Of a stretch of DNA of 64,000 bases, positions 32,587-40,438 are shown in pieces (position 1 is the first letter of the stretch; every line of letters begins with the position of its first letter). This DNA is from Bordetella parapertussis (GTDB taxonomy: Bacteria > Pseudomonadota > Gammaproteobacteria > Burkholderiales > Burkholderiaceae_A). Location: NCBI GenBank assembly GCA_945877235.1, contig CAMCRF010000008.1:1-64000 (forward strand), in the 5' to 3' direction. Below the pieces are notes generated by a model. That model worked only from the letters and a program-made list of their open reading frames with translations. It had not been told where the DNA came from and searched no databases. The position numbers and the translations under genes were made by a program.

Positions 32587-33789
32587 ATGAAAAAAATATC
32601 AAAAGCATTCGGACTGACGATCATCGCCGCGGCCTTCACAAACGCCGCAACGCCCGCGCTCGCGCAAGCCTGGAAGCAGGGTATGACGCCAGAACAGGCC
32701 AATTCCACGCTCGCTCCTCACGCAGGCAAGGCGACTGTCACCCCTGCCACGGATATCCCACTCTCAAAGCTCAAACTACCCAAAGGATTCGTAGCTGAGG
32801 TGTGGTCTACCGGCACGCCCGGGGGCCGTGCCATGGCGATGGGAGACAACGGAAAGATCTATGTCGGAACCCGTGCACTCGGTAGGGTTTACGAGATTTC
32901 AGACAACGGCAAAGAGCGTGCTTCGCGCGTGGTCATCGACAAATTGACACAGCCCGCAGGCGTGGCCTTCCGAAACGGAAGCCTCTATGTCATGGCTATC
33001 GACAAAGTACTTCGATTCGACGGGATCGAGCAGAACCCCAATGTGGCACCGGTTGACATGACCGAGGCCTTCAAGCTGCCCAAGGAGCAGCATCACAACT
33101 GGAAGTACATCAAGTTCGGACCCGATGGGAAGCTCTACGTCCCTTTTGGCGCGCCCTGCAACATCTGTGAGCTGCCTACCTCTGAGTACGCCCAGATTCG
33201 CCGCTACAACCCCGACGGCTCAGGTATGGAGGTCATCGCAACCGGCGTGCGCAACTCGGTTGGCTTTGACTTTCACCCTCAGACCAAAGACCTCTGGTTC
33301 TCAAACCACGGCAGAGACTGGATGGGAGACGACTTACCAAACGACACACTTCATCGTCTTGGAAAGACCGGCGCAAACTTTGGCTTCCCCTACTGTCACC
33401 AAGGCAGCATTCCCGATAACACCATCCAAAAGGCAGATGCCTGCAAAGGCGTAGACAAACCAGTGGCCCTCATGGGCCCCCACGCGGCTGCGATGGGTGT
33501 CACGTTCTACACCGGCAACCAGTTTCCGAAGGAGTACCAGGGCGCAGCACTGGTGGCACGCAAGGGGTCCTGGAATCGCACCAAAAAGATTGGGTTCGAT
33601 GTGGTGATGGTCAAGGCTAACCCAGACGGCAGCAATGCCAAGGTCACGCCCTTCATCACGGGCTTCCTCGACGAGGGCAGCCAGAGCTTCTGGGGGCGCC
33701 CTGCCTACATGCTCCAAATGAAAGACGGTTCTTTGCTCTTGTCTGACGAGCAGCTCGGCGCCATTTATCGCATCAGCTATCGTGGTTAA
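32587..33789 (+). CDS. second PQQ-dependent sugar dehydrogenase paralogue
   Basis: A 400-aa periplasmic paralogue of the divergent dehydrogenase. It has a signal peptide (LTIIAAAFTNAATPALAQA) and the same propeller blocks: NGKIYVGTRALGRVYEI, KYIKFGPDGKLYVPFG, GVRNSVGFDFHP, ARKGSWNRT and DGSLLLSDEQLGAIYRISY. The start is ATG 32587, set by AGGAG at 32576-32580; a longer reading frame upstream lacks a ribosome-binding site. The next gene, a di-haem cytochrome c, overlaps it by 8 nt and is the likely electron acceptor. The substrate is unknown and may differ from the paralogue's. Confidence 0.86.
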   Translation: MKKISKAFGLTIIAAAFTNAATPALAQAWKQGMTPEQANSTLAPHAGKATVTPATDIPLSKLKLPKGFVAEVWSTGTPGGRAMAMGDNGKIYVGTRALGRVYEISDNGKERASRVVIDKLTQPAGVAFRNGSLYVMAIDKVLRFDGIEQNPNVAPVDMTEAFKLPKEQHHNWKYIKFGPDGKLYVPFGAPCNICELPTSEYAQIRRYNPDGSGMEVIATGVRNSVGFDFHPQTKDLWFSNHGRDWMGDDLPNDTLHRLGKTGANFGFPYCHQGSIPDNTIQKADACKGVDKPVALMGPHAAAMGVTFYTGNQFPKEYQGAALVARKGSWNRTKKIGFDVVMVKANPDGSNAKVTPFITGFLDEGSQSFWGRPAYMLQMKDGSLLLSDEQLGAIYRISYRG

Positions 33790-34411
33790 AGCAGTCTTGG
33801 CGTGGCACGCTCCTCTGGGTGCCACGCTGTTGTTCTTGGCTTTCGCCATGAACGCCCCCTCGATCGGGGCAGCGCCGCTCGCCCAAGTGATCCACCAAAA
33901 AGCCTGTGCGGCCTGCCACGGTCTTGATGGAAACGCGCCCGTCGACGGCGTGCCGTCGCTTGCTGGTCAGCCAGCGGTCTTCATTGAAACGCAGCTCGTG
34001 TACATCCGCGAAGGACTGCGCGACGTGCCCGCAATGCGAGAGGTCGCCAAAGGACTCAGTGATTCAGAGATGACACAGCTCGGTCGGTGGTACGCCACCC
34101 TGCCCGCGAAGACCCAGAGCAGTCGCTTTAACGCCGCTGCTTTCGCGCGTGGTCAAGTCCTGGCCAAACAAGCGCTCTGCGGCACCTGCCATATGCCGAA
34201 TTACCAGGGCCAGCAACAAGTGCCGCGGCTGAGCAGCCAGCGGGAGGACTATCTTCAAGTCACGCTTCGACTGATGCGCGATGGGAAGGCTGCAGGCAGG
34301 GACACCATCATGACCACGGCGCTCGAGGGTCTCGACAACCAAGCACTTGACGACCTCGCGCATTATTTTGCAAATCGAGATCAGCCCGGGAACAGCCCTG
34401 TGCTCAAGTAG
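33782..34411 (+). CDS. di-haem c-type cytochrome (c4-like)
   Basis: A 209-aa exported cytochrome with two haem motifs, CAACH (about residue 42) and CGTCH (about residue 138), arranged as two tandem class I domains as in cytochrome c4. The GTG start at 33782 overlaps the dehydrogenase end by 8 nt, and the signal peptide region is LGATLLFLAFAMNAPSIGAAP. Position and coupling suggest it carries electrons from the PQQ enzyme to a terminal oxidase. Its 3' end overlaps convergent cysM by 31 nt. Confidence 0.9.
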   Translation: MVKAVLAWHAPLGATLLFLAFAMNAPSIGAAPLAQVIHQKACAACHGLDGNAPVDGVPSLAGQPAVFIETQLVYIREGLRDVPAMREVAKGLSDSEMTQLGRWYATLPAKTQSSRFNAAAFARGQVLAKQALCGTCHMPNYQGQQQVPRLSSQREDYLQVTLRLMRDGKAAGRDTIMTTALEGLDNQALDDLAHYFANRDQPGNSPVLK

Positions 34412-35280
34412 CGATCTCCACGATCACAGACAATAAACACGACGGTAGCCTGCTCGAGTTGCTCCGCAATGCGCAGCGCAATGACGCAGGCACCCGCTGC
34501 TGACGGGCCGCAGAACAGCCCCTCCTCTCGGGCGAGGCGTCGAGCCATCTCCTCGGCCTCAGCCTGCGTGACTTCTTCAATCTGATCGATGATGGCCTTG
34601 GACCGGATTGGCGGCACATAGGCCGGAGCCCACTTTCGGATTCCGGGAATAGAGGACCCGTCTGCTGGCTGCGCACCAACAATGGTGACTTGAGGGCTCT
34701 GTTCTTTGAGGTACCGTGAGACGCCGGTAATGGTCCCCGTGGTGCCCATAGCGGAGACAAAGTGAGTCACCTGCCCTCGGGTGTCTCGCCAGATCTCGGG
34801 CCCGGTACCCTCGTAATGGGCCATCCAGTTGTCATCGTTGGCGAACTGGTCTAACACTCTGCCCTCACCGCGAGCCTGCATGGCAAGCGCCAGATCGCGT
34901 GCCCCCTCCATGCCCTCCTTTTGCGTGACCAACACGAGTTCGGCCCCAAAGGCACGCATGGTCTGTCGACGCTCAAGAGAGAGGTTGTCGGGCATGATGA
35001 GCACCATGCGGTAGCCTCGAATGGCCGCGGCCATAGCCAACGCAATTCCCGTGTTGCCACTGGTCGCCTCGATGAGCGTATCTCCGGGCCGAATTTCGCC
35101 TCGAGCCTCCGCCCGGGCAATCATCGATACGGCTGGCCGATCTTTTACTGAACCTGCTGGGTTGTTGCCCTCGAGCTTCCCCAGAATGCGGTTCCCGAGA
35201 AGTCGGTTGCGCTCGCCGCTGACTCGAAGCAGCTCCACGAGCGGGGTATTTCCAATCGATGCTTCAACGCCTGCTGACAT
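34381..35280 (-). CDS. cysM: cysteine synthase B
   Basis: PLP enzyme making cysteine from O-acetylserine and sulfide or thiosulfate, 299 aa. The PLP lysine is in NPAGSVKDRPAVSM, with SGNTGIALAMAAA and GTTGTITGVSRYL for phosphate binding; the CysM type is suggested by the C-terminal REEGLFCGPSAAGACV. ATG 35280 has GGAGG 8 nt upstream. An in-frame GTG at 35304 inside oxyR is the alternative. It follows oxyR and recG on the same strand. Confidence 0.9.
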   Translation of the reverse strand: MSAGVEASIGNTPLVELLRVSGERNRLLGNRILGKLEGNNPAGSVKDRPAVSMIARAEARGEIRPGDTLIEATSGNTGIALAMAAAIRGYRMVLIMPDNLSLERRQTMRAFGAELVLVTQKEGMEGARDLALAMQARGEGRVLDQFANDDNWMAHYEGTGPEIWRDTRGQVTHFVSAMGTTGTITGVSRYLKEQSPQVTIVGAQPADGSSIPGIRKWAPAYVPPIRSKAIIDQIEEVTQAEAEEMARRLAREEGLFCGPSAAGACVIALRIAEQLEQATVVFIVCDRGDRYLSTGLFPG

Positions 35281-35284
35281 GCCC

Positions 35285-36235
35285 CTAGCCTCCACTCTTT
35301 TCACGTTCTTTTGGCGGCAACACCGGGGAGCAGCCCGAGAGCTCGACCGATTGAATCAGCGTGCGAAGCGCTTCGAGTGCCGCCCGTCGACCAAAACTCT
35401 TGCGCCACGCCAAACAGACGCGGCGCGTTGGAACCGGTGCTGTAAAGGGCACAAAGGCCAGCAGTGCATCCGCGGTGCTGGCAACGGACAAGCGAGGGAG
35501 TACCGTCACGCCCAGGCCCGAGGCCACCATGTGTCGAATCGTTTCGAGCGAACTACCCTCGAAGCTCTTTTGAATACCAGCGGAACTCTGAGAGAGCCTG
35601 GCGGACTCCGGACAAACCTCAAGCACATTGTCGCGAAAGCAATGACCGACCCCCAAAAGCAACATGGTTTCGGTCTTGAGGTCCTCGGACGGGAGAGACT
35701 TCTTGGCTGCCCAAGGGTGTGGCTTGGGGACCGCAACAATAAACTCCTCATCGTAGAGCGGCATGAGGTCTAGGCCCGTGGTGTCGAAGGGCTCCGCCAT
35801 GATGGCCGCATCAATCTCTCCGGTGCGCAAGAGCTCCAAGAGCTTGTGGGTGTAGTTCTCAAAGAGCATGAGCGGCATCTTGGGGTACTGCTTGATCATG
35901 GGCTTCATGATGCGCGGCAAAAGGTAAGGCCCAATCGTGTAAATCACACCGAGCTTGAGGGGTCCCACCAGCGGGTCACGGCCCTGCACTGCAATGGTCT
36001 TCATCTGCGCGACTTCATCGAGCACCCGCTGGGCCTGAACCACCAACTGCTCACCGATTGGCGTGAGCGACACTTCTGAGCCACCGCGCTCAAAGATCTG
36101 GGCCTCCAGTTCGGTCTCGAGCTTTTTGATGCTGACCGAGAGCGTGGGCTGACTGACAAAACAGGCCTCCGCAGCGCGGCCAAAGTGGCGCTCCCGGGCA
36201 ACTGCAACGATGTAACGCATTTCGGTCAGGGTCAT
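35285..36235 (-). CDS. oxyR: hydrogen-peroxide-sensing LysR regulator OxyR
   Basis: A 316-aa LysR-family regulator. The N-terminal winged helix is MTLTEMRYIVAVARERHFGRAAEAC (read as two blocks). The redox-active cysteines fall exactly at Cys199 (GVGHCFRD) and Cys208 (LEVCPES), as in E. coli OxyR, so peroxide sensing through a disulfide should be intact. I choose ATG 36235 because the family starts MTLTE; a GTG at 36244 is possible. The recG stop codon is directly in front of this start and cysM follows. Confidence 0.93.
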   Translation of the reverse strand: MTLTEMRYIVAVARERHFGRAAEACFVSQPTLSVSIKKLETELEAQIFERGGSEVSLTPIGEQLVVQAQRVLDEVAQMKTIAVQGRDPLVGPLKLGVIYTIGPYLLPRIMKPMIKQYPKMPLMLFENYTHKLLELLRTGEIDAAIMAEPFDTTGLDLMPLYDEEFIVAVPKPHPWAAKKSLPSEDLKTETMLLLGVGHCFRDNVLEVCPESARLSQSSAGIQKSFEGSSLETIRHMVASGLGVTVLPRLSVASTADALLAFVPFTAPVPTRRVCLAWRKSFGRRAALEALRTLIQSVELSGCSPVLPPKEREKSGG

Positions 36236-36236
36236 C

Positions 36237-38282
36237 CTAGGCACTCGTCAAATAGTCTTCTGTGCGGTACGCCCAGCGATCGAGAAGCTGGCTCATGATC
36301 TTCGGCTCCAGCCCGTCGTGCACGAGCTGTGCGCCAAACTCTACCGCAAACCGCACCATAGACTCATCTTGGGAGAGGTCGCTGTATCGCAAGGCCGGCT
36401 CACCAGATTGACGGGTTCCAAGCAGTTCTCCTGGCCCTCGAATCGCCAGGTCTCTGCGTGCCAGCTCAAACCCATCCTCACACTCGTAGAGCGCCTTGAG
36501 GCGGGCACGCGCAAGCTCAGAGAGTGGCTCCTCATAGAGGAGAATGCAGGTGCTCTGACCCTCGCCTCGGCCTACTCGCCCGCGAAGCTGATGGAGTTGT
36601 GCAAGACCAAATCGCTCCGCATGGTCAATGACCATGAGCCGTGCCTGGGGCACATCAACGCCCACCTCGATTACTGTGGTTGCCACCAGTAACACGCACT
36701 CACCCGTAGCAAATGCAGCCATGGCGGCGGACTTCTCGGCTGTAGACATGCGCCCGTGGACCGCACGCATGCGATCACCGAAATGTGGCTGTAGCCAGGC
36801 CTGGGTCTCTTCCAGTGCGATGAGCGCGCGCTCCGCCTCCTGCTGCTCCTCAATCACGGGGCAGACCCAATAGGCCTGCCCCTCGGTCTGCGTAAAGTGG
36901 AGCAGTCGACCCAGCAATTCCTCGCGTCTAGCTTGAGAGAGTAACCGCGTGCGAATAGGCTGGCGGCCTGGTGGGCGGTCGGAGATCACCGAGACATCAA
37001 GGTCCGCAAGATAGGTCATAGCCAGACTGCGTGGAATGGGCGTCGCAGACATACCCACGATGTGGACACTTGTGTTGTCTTGGCCCTCGCGCAAGGCGAC
37101 CCGTTGGGCAACACCGAATCGATGCTGCTCGTCGACCAAGGCCAAGCCCAGCCTTGCGAACTGGACACCCTTTTGAATCAGCGCATGGGTTCCAACAACC
37201 ACCTGTGATGTGCCCCCCTCCATATTCGCGAGCACCTCGCGCCGAGCGGCTGCAGACTGACCGCCCACAAGGGCCTCCACGCGAATATCGAGGGGCCCCA
37301 GCCAGCCCGACAACTTGGCAAAGAGCTGCTGAGCGAGGAGCTCCGTAGGCGCCATAACTGCCGCCTGGTAGCCAGATCCGATGGCCTGAACCACAGCAAG
37401 CGCTGCCAAGACGGTTTTGCCGCTGCCCACATCCCCTTGAATGAGCCGATGCGTTGGGCGATCCGCGCTAAGGTCCTGACTCACCTCACGCCAGGCCTGC
37501 TTCTGACCGTCCGTGAGCGCAAATGGAAGCGAGTCCAACAGGCGCAAGACCAGGCCCTGCCCATCGCGAAGCGCTGGCGCCTTGCGCTGCTGGCGACGGC
37601 CGCGGGCATATCGCAGAGCCAGCTGCTGGGCAAGCAGCTCATCGAGTCGGATGCGGTCCCAGGCTGGCCCAGAGCGCTGCACGACCTCCTCTACAGTGGG
37701 CCTTCCATGCCGACTGACACTCGGCGCATGAATACGCTCAAGGGCATCAGGCAGCGGCAGCACACCAGCCTGCTCGAGTACCGACGTGGGTAACCACTCC
37801 TTGAGGTCGAGGGACTGCATGGCCCGCTGCACATGCCTGCGAATAACAGACTGAGCCAGCCCCTGTGTAGTCGGATAGATCGGGACCAAGGGCTGCCCTG
37901 TGAGCGCATCGGCCGACATCCAGCCCACCCGCACCGAGGGATGCACAAACTCGAGCTGAGCACCGAAGCGCCTGGCCTCACCGAGCACTCGGATGTGCTT
38001 TCCGGCCTCAAACTGAGCCTGAATGTTGGCGTGAAAGTAAAAGAATCTAAGGCGCGCTACGCCGGAGTCGTCCTCAACGTCGACCACGAGCGTGCGCCTT
38101 GGCTTGAACTGCACCCGCGCTGACAGCACCCGCACTTGACACTGCACCGAAGCCCCGGAGACCACAGCAACCAGGGGCCAAACGCGCGATTCATCCTCGT
38201 AGCGGGTTGGAAAATGCAAAACCAGATCTACAGATCGACGCAAGCCGAGCCGGTTGAATCCCTCGGGCCAGTCTTTACCCAT
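36237..38282 (-). CDS. recG: ATP-dependent DNA helicase RecG
   Basis: Superfamily 2 helicase that remodels stalled replication forks and Holliday junctions. From ATG 38282 it is 681 aa, close to the usual 690. An N-terminal wedge domain (LHFPTRYEDESRVWPL) is followed by Walker A RLIQGDVGSGKTVLAALA, DEQH box LVDEQHRFGV, motif III MSATPIPRSLAMT and motif VI HQLRGRVGRGEGQSTC. Upstream in-frame codons continue to 38465 but overlap mmsA and look non-coding. The stop abuts oxyR, a pairing common in Burkholderiales. Confidence 0.94.
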   Translation of the reverse strand: MGKDWPEGFNRLGLRRSVDLVLHFPTRYEDESRVWPLVAVVSGASVQCQVRVLSARVQFKPRRTLVVDVEDDSGVARLRFFYFHANIQAQFEAGKHIRVLGEARRFGAQLEFVHPSVRVGWMSADALTGQPLVPIYPTTQGLAQSVIRRHVQRAMQSLDLKEWLPTSVLEQAGVLPLPDALERIHAPSVSRHGRPTVEEVVQRSGPAWDRIRLDELLAQQLALRYARGRRQQRKAPALRDGQGLVLRLLDSLPFALTDGQKQAWREVSQDLSADRPTHRLIQGDVGSGKTVLAALAVVQAIGSGYQAAVMAPTELLAQQLFAKLSGWLGPLDIRVEALVGGQSAAARREVLANMEGGTSQVVVGTHALIQKGVQFARLGLALVDEQHRFGVAQRVALREGQDNTSVHIVGMSATPIPRSLAMTYLADLDVSVISDRPPGRQPIRTRLLSQARREELLGRLLHFTQTEGQAYWVCPVIEEQQEAERALIALEETQAWLQPHFGDRMRAVHGRMSTAEKSAAMAAFATGECVLLVATTVIEVGVDVPQARLMVIDHAERFGLAQLHQLRGRVGRGEGQSTCILLYEEPLSELARARLKALYECEDGFELARRDLAIRGPGELLGTRQSGEPALRYSDLSQDESMVRFAVEFGAQLVHDGLEPKIMSQLLDRWAYRTEDYLTSA

Positions 38283-38372
38283 CAGGTGAAATACGAAATG
38301 ACGCGCGCGTGCTTCATGCGCACAATCATGCTTGATACCTCCTCCCAAAACAAAAGCGACTGAAAATCCACC

Positions 38373-39878
38373 ATGAACTTGATCACACACCTTATCGCCG
38401 GCCAACACGATGCGGGGGCGAATGGCCGCCGCCAACCCGTCTTCAATCCAGCAACTGGTCTTCAAACCGCGGAGGTCTGCCTAGCCGGTGCGGCAGAGGT
38501 CGACCGCGCCGTGCGGGCTGCGCAGACCGCTTTCCAAGGCTGGTCCCAGGTGCCGCCCTTGCGCCGCGCACGTATTCTCTTTAAGTTTCTCGAGCTGCTT
38601 AACCAACATCGAGATGAACTCGCCCGACTCATCACCGCTGAGCACGGAAAGGTCCTGAGCGACGCCCAAGGCGAGGTCACACGCGGAATTGAGATCGTAG
38701 AGTTTGCGACGGGCATTCCCCAACTGCTCAAAGGCGCTTTCACCGATCAGGTCTCGACCGGAATTGACAACTGGGTATTTCGGCAGCCACTTGGCGTCGT
38801 AGCGGGCATCACCCCCTTTAATTTTCCCGTCATGGTCCCCATGTGGATGTATCCCGTCGCAATTGCCTGCGGCAATACCTTCGTGCTCAAGCCCAGCCCA
38901 ATAGACCCCAGTGCAAGCCTGCTCCAGGCGCAGCTTCTTAAGGAGGCCGGCCTCCCTGATGGTGTTTTCAATGTCATCCAAGGCGATAAAGATGCGGTTG
39001 AGGCACTTCTCGATCACCCCGATGTCCAGGCCGTCAGCTTTGTCGGTTCAACCCCGATCGCCAACTTCATTTACGAGCGGGGTGCTCGAAATGGCAAGCG
39101 TGTCCAGGCGCTCGGTGGCGCCAAGAACCACATGGTCGTCATGCCCGATGCAGATCTCGACCAGGCGGTCGACGCGCTTGTTGGTGCTGCGTATGGCTCT
39201 GCGGGCGAGCGCTGCATGGCCATCAGCGTCGCTGTGCTCGTGGGCGACGTGGCCGACCGCATCATGCCCAAACTGACTGAGCGGGCGCGGCAGCTCAAGA
39301 TCATGAATGGCATGCGTGCCGAGGCTGAAATGGGTCCCATTGTGACGGCACAAGCCAAGGCTCGAATTGAGGGCTACATCACCTCCGGCATTGAAGAGGG
39401 CGCCACACTGCTGGTTGATGGGCGTAACCCTGACACAGCGGGCATGGGTGAGGGTTGTAGCGAGGGGTTTTGGCTGGGCGGATCGCTCTTTGACCATGTC
39501 AAACCCGACATGAGGATCTATCGCGAGGAGATCTTTGGGCCCGTGCTCTCCTGTGTCCGTGTCCAAGACTTCGCGCAAGCAGTTGCGCTCATCAACGCAC
39601 ATGAGTTTGGAAATGGTGTCTCGTGCTTCACCCGCGACGGGAATATCGCGCGCGAGTTCAGCCGACGGATTCAGGTCGGCATGGTGGGCATTAACGTTCC
39701 CATCCCAGTCCCCATGGCATGGCATGGCTTTGGCGGGTGGAAAAAGTCTCTTTTTGGAGACACGCATGCGTATGGAGAAGAAGGGGTTCGGTTCTACACG
39801 CGCCAGAAGTCGATCATGCAGCGCTGGCCCGAGAGCATCGAAAAAGGCGCGGAATTCGTCATGCCAACCGCCAAATAG
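38373..39878 (+). CDS. mmsA: methylmalonate-semialdehyde dehydrogenase (CoA-acylating)
   Basis: A 501-aa aldehyde dehydrogenase converting (methyl)malonate semialdehyde to propionyl- or acetyl-CoA in valine, thymine and beta-alanine breakdown. The catalytic Cys is in [15 protein letters not shown], cofactor binding in [17 protein letters not shown], and the MMSDH-specific blocks [18 protein letters not shown] and [16 protein letters not shown] are present. It is divergent from recG. It may be unrelated to the downstream puc operon, which has its own promoter 18-60 bp after this stop. Confidence 0.93.
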   Translation: MNLITHLIAGQHDAGANGRRQPVFNPATGLQTAEVCLAGAAEVDRAVRAAQTAFQGWSQVPPLRRARILFKFLELLNQHRDELARLITAEHGKVLSDAQGEVTRGIEIVEFATGIPQLLKGAFTDQVSTGIDNWVFRQPLGVVAGITPFNFPVMVPMWMYPVAIACGNTFVLKPSPIDPSASLLQAQLLKEAGLPDGVFNVIQGDKDAVEALLDHPDVQAVSFVGSTPIANFIYERGARNGKRVQALGGAKNHMVVMPDADLDQAVDALVGAAYGSAGERCMAISVAVLVGDVADRIMPKLTERARQLKIMNGMRAEAEMGPIVTAQAKARIEGYITSGIEEGATLLVDGRNPDTAGMGEGCSEGFWLGGSLFDHVKPDMRIYREEIFGPVLSCVRVQDFAQAVALINAHEFGNGVSCFTRDGNIAREFSRRIQVGMVGINVPIPVPMAWHGFGGWKKSLFGDTHAYGEEGVRFYTRQKSIMQRWPESIEKGAEFVMPTAK

Positions 39879-39896
39879 CATCGACCTAGACAAATG

Positions 39897-39914
39897 TGTC
39901 ATTGCAGCTTGACA
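39897..39914. promoter_or_regulatory. PpsR/CrtJ-type box 1 (TGT-N12-ACA)
   Basis: TGTCATTGCAGCTTGACA matches the TGT-N12-ACA palindrome bound by the redox/light-responsive photosynthesis repressor PpsR/CrtJ, and its arms extend to TGTCA/TGACA. It contains the TTGACA -35 element of the puc promoter, so binding would block RNA polymerase. The position upstream of pucB fits known PpsR targets. Confidence 0.78.
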
Positions 39915-39937
39915 AATTAAACTGTCTAGTCAAATCT
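39909..39937 (+). promoter_or_regulatory. puc operon promoter (-35 TTGACA)
   Basis: A perfect TTGACA at 39909-39914 is followed 17 nt later by a weak -10 region, AAATCT at 39932-39937. A weak -10 fits a regulated promoter. Both elements are covered by the two PpsR-type boxes. The predicted start site near 39944 would leave a leader of about 39 nt before pucB containing ACCCC-GAA-GGGGT. Confidence 0.5.
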
Positions 39938-39940
39938 ACA
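39923..39940. promoter_or_regulatory. PpsR/CrtJ-type box 2 (TGT-N12-ACA)
   Basis: TGTCTAGTCAAATCTACA is a second TGT-N12-ACA site, starting after an 8-bp gap from box 1. CrtJ is known to bind cooperatively to two such sites spaced 8 bp apart at the bchC promoter of Rhodobacter capsulatus. This box overlaps the -10 region. Confidence 0.72.
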
Positions 39941-39982
39941 CACACCCCGAAGGGGTATCCCTTTCATATAAGGAGTGTGAAG

Positions 39983-40135
39983 ATGACTGACAAAGAAAAG
40001 GTCTGGCCCACGGGCTTGACAGAGGCCGAGTCGGAGGAAATTCACCGTAATCTGATCCAAGGAACCCAGTTCTTCGGGATGATCGCGGCCTTCGCTCATC
40101 TACTGGCGTACATTTATTCCCCATGGCTGGGTTAA
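39983..40135 (+). CDS. pucB: light-harvesting 2 beta subunit
   Basis: A 50-aa antenna peptide with one membrane helix. It has the LH beta signature: LTEAESEEIH with the first conserved His, then AAFAHLLAYIYSPWLG with the His that ligates a B850-ring bacteriochlorophyll. Numbered as in Rhodoblastus acidophilus these are His12 and His30; position 20, Arg in that protein and a B800 contact, is Gln here. A strong AAGGAG site precedes ATG 39983. pucA follows 10 nt downstream. Antenna peptides are inserted in the cytoplasmic membrane. Confidence 0.95.
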   Translation: MTDKEKVWPTGLTEAESEEIHRNLIQGTQFFGMIAAFAHLLAYIYSPWLG

Positions 40136-40145
40136 GGAGCGCGAC

Positions 40146-40361
40146 ATGATCTACGGAAAAATGTGGTGTGTCGTAAAGCCCTCTGTGGGCATTCCTATGT
40201 TTTTGGCGGCCGTTGCGATTGGATCTTTTCTGGTCCACCTCGCGATTACCACCAACACAACCTGGGTGAAGCGTTTCCTCAACGGTGAGCCCGTGCGAGT
40301 CACCGCTGTTGCCGAAACCCCCGGAGCAGCGCCTGCTGCCCCGGCTCCTGTGAAGCGCTAA
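40146..40361 (+). CDS. pucA: light-harvesting 2 alpha subunit, LH3-like (Phe44-Leu45)
   Basis: A 71-aa antenna peptide. It aligns without gaps to the Rhodoblastus acidophilus LH2 alpha chain: KMWCVVKPSVGIP at the N-terminus, the bacteriochlorophyll-ligating His31 in FLVHLAI, and TTW at 38-40. Positions 44-45, Tyr-Trp in B800-850 complexes, are Phe-Leu here, the pair found in blue-shifted B800-820 (LH3) complexes. An Ala/Pro-rich tail (GAAPAAPAPVKR) resembles that of Rubrivivax gelatinosus. AAGGAG precedes the ATG. Confidence 0.95.
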   Translation: MIYGKMWCVVKPSVGIPMFLAAVAIGSFLVHLAITTNTTWVKRFLNGEPVRVTAVAETPGAAPAAPAPVKR

Positions 40362-40380
40362 TCCAGCGCGTAACAGGAGT

Positions 40381-40419
40381 GGCCTGCTGAGTTGAATCAT
40401 TTGGTCAGCTCATCAGGCC
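40381..40419 (+). other. intercistronic stem-loop between pucA and pucC
   Basis: A 15-bp stem (one mismatch, one G-U) with a 9-nt loop: GGCCTG at 40381-40386 pairs with CAGGCC at 40414-40419, and TGAG with CTCA inside. It lacks a T-run, so it is more likely an mRNA processing or 3'-stabilising structure than a terminator. Such hairpins are known after puc and puf antenna genes and raise the antenna mRNA above the downstream genes. Confidence 0.7.
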
Positions 40420-40438
40420 TCTTCGGCAATCACCTCTC

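Noticed and set aside
39048-39902. Long minus-strand open frame (284 codons) opposite mmsA
   Set aside because: The sense strand is an unmistakable aldehyde dehydrogenase; the antisense product shows no domain and no ribosome-binding site.
39946-39960. ACCCC-GAA-GGGGT hairpin ahead of pucB considered as an attenuator
   Set aside because: A 5-bp stem with a 3-nt loop and no T-run or leader peptide is too weak to support a regulatory call.
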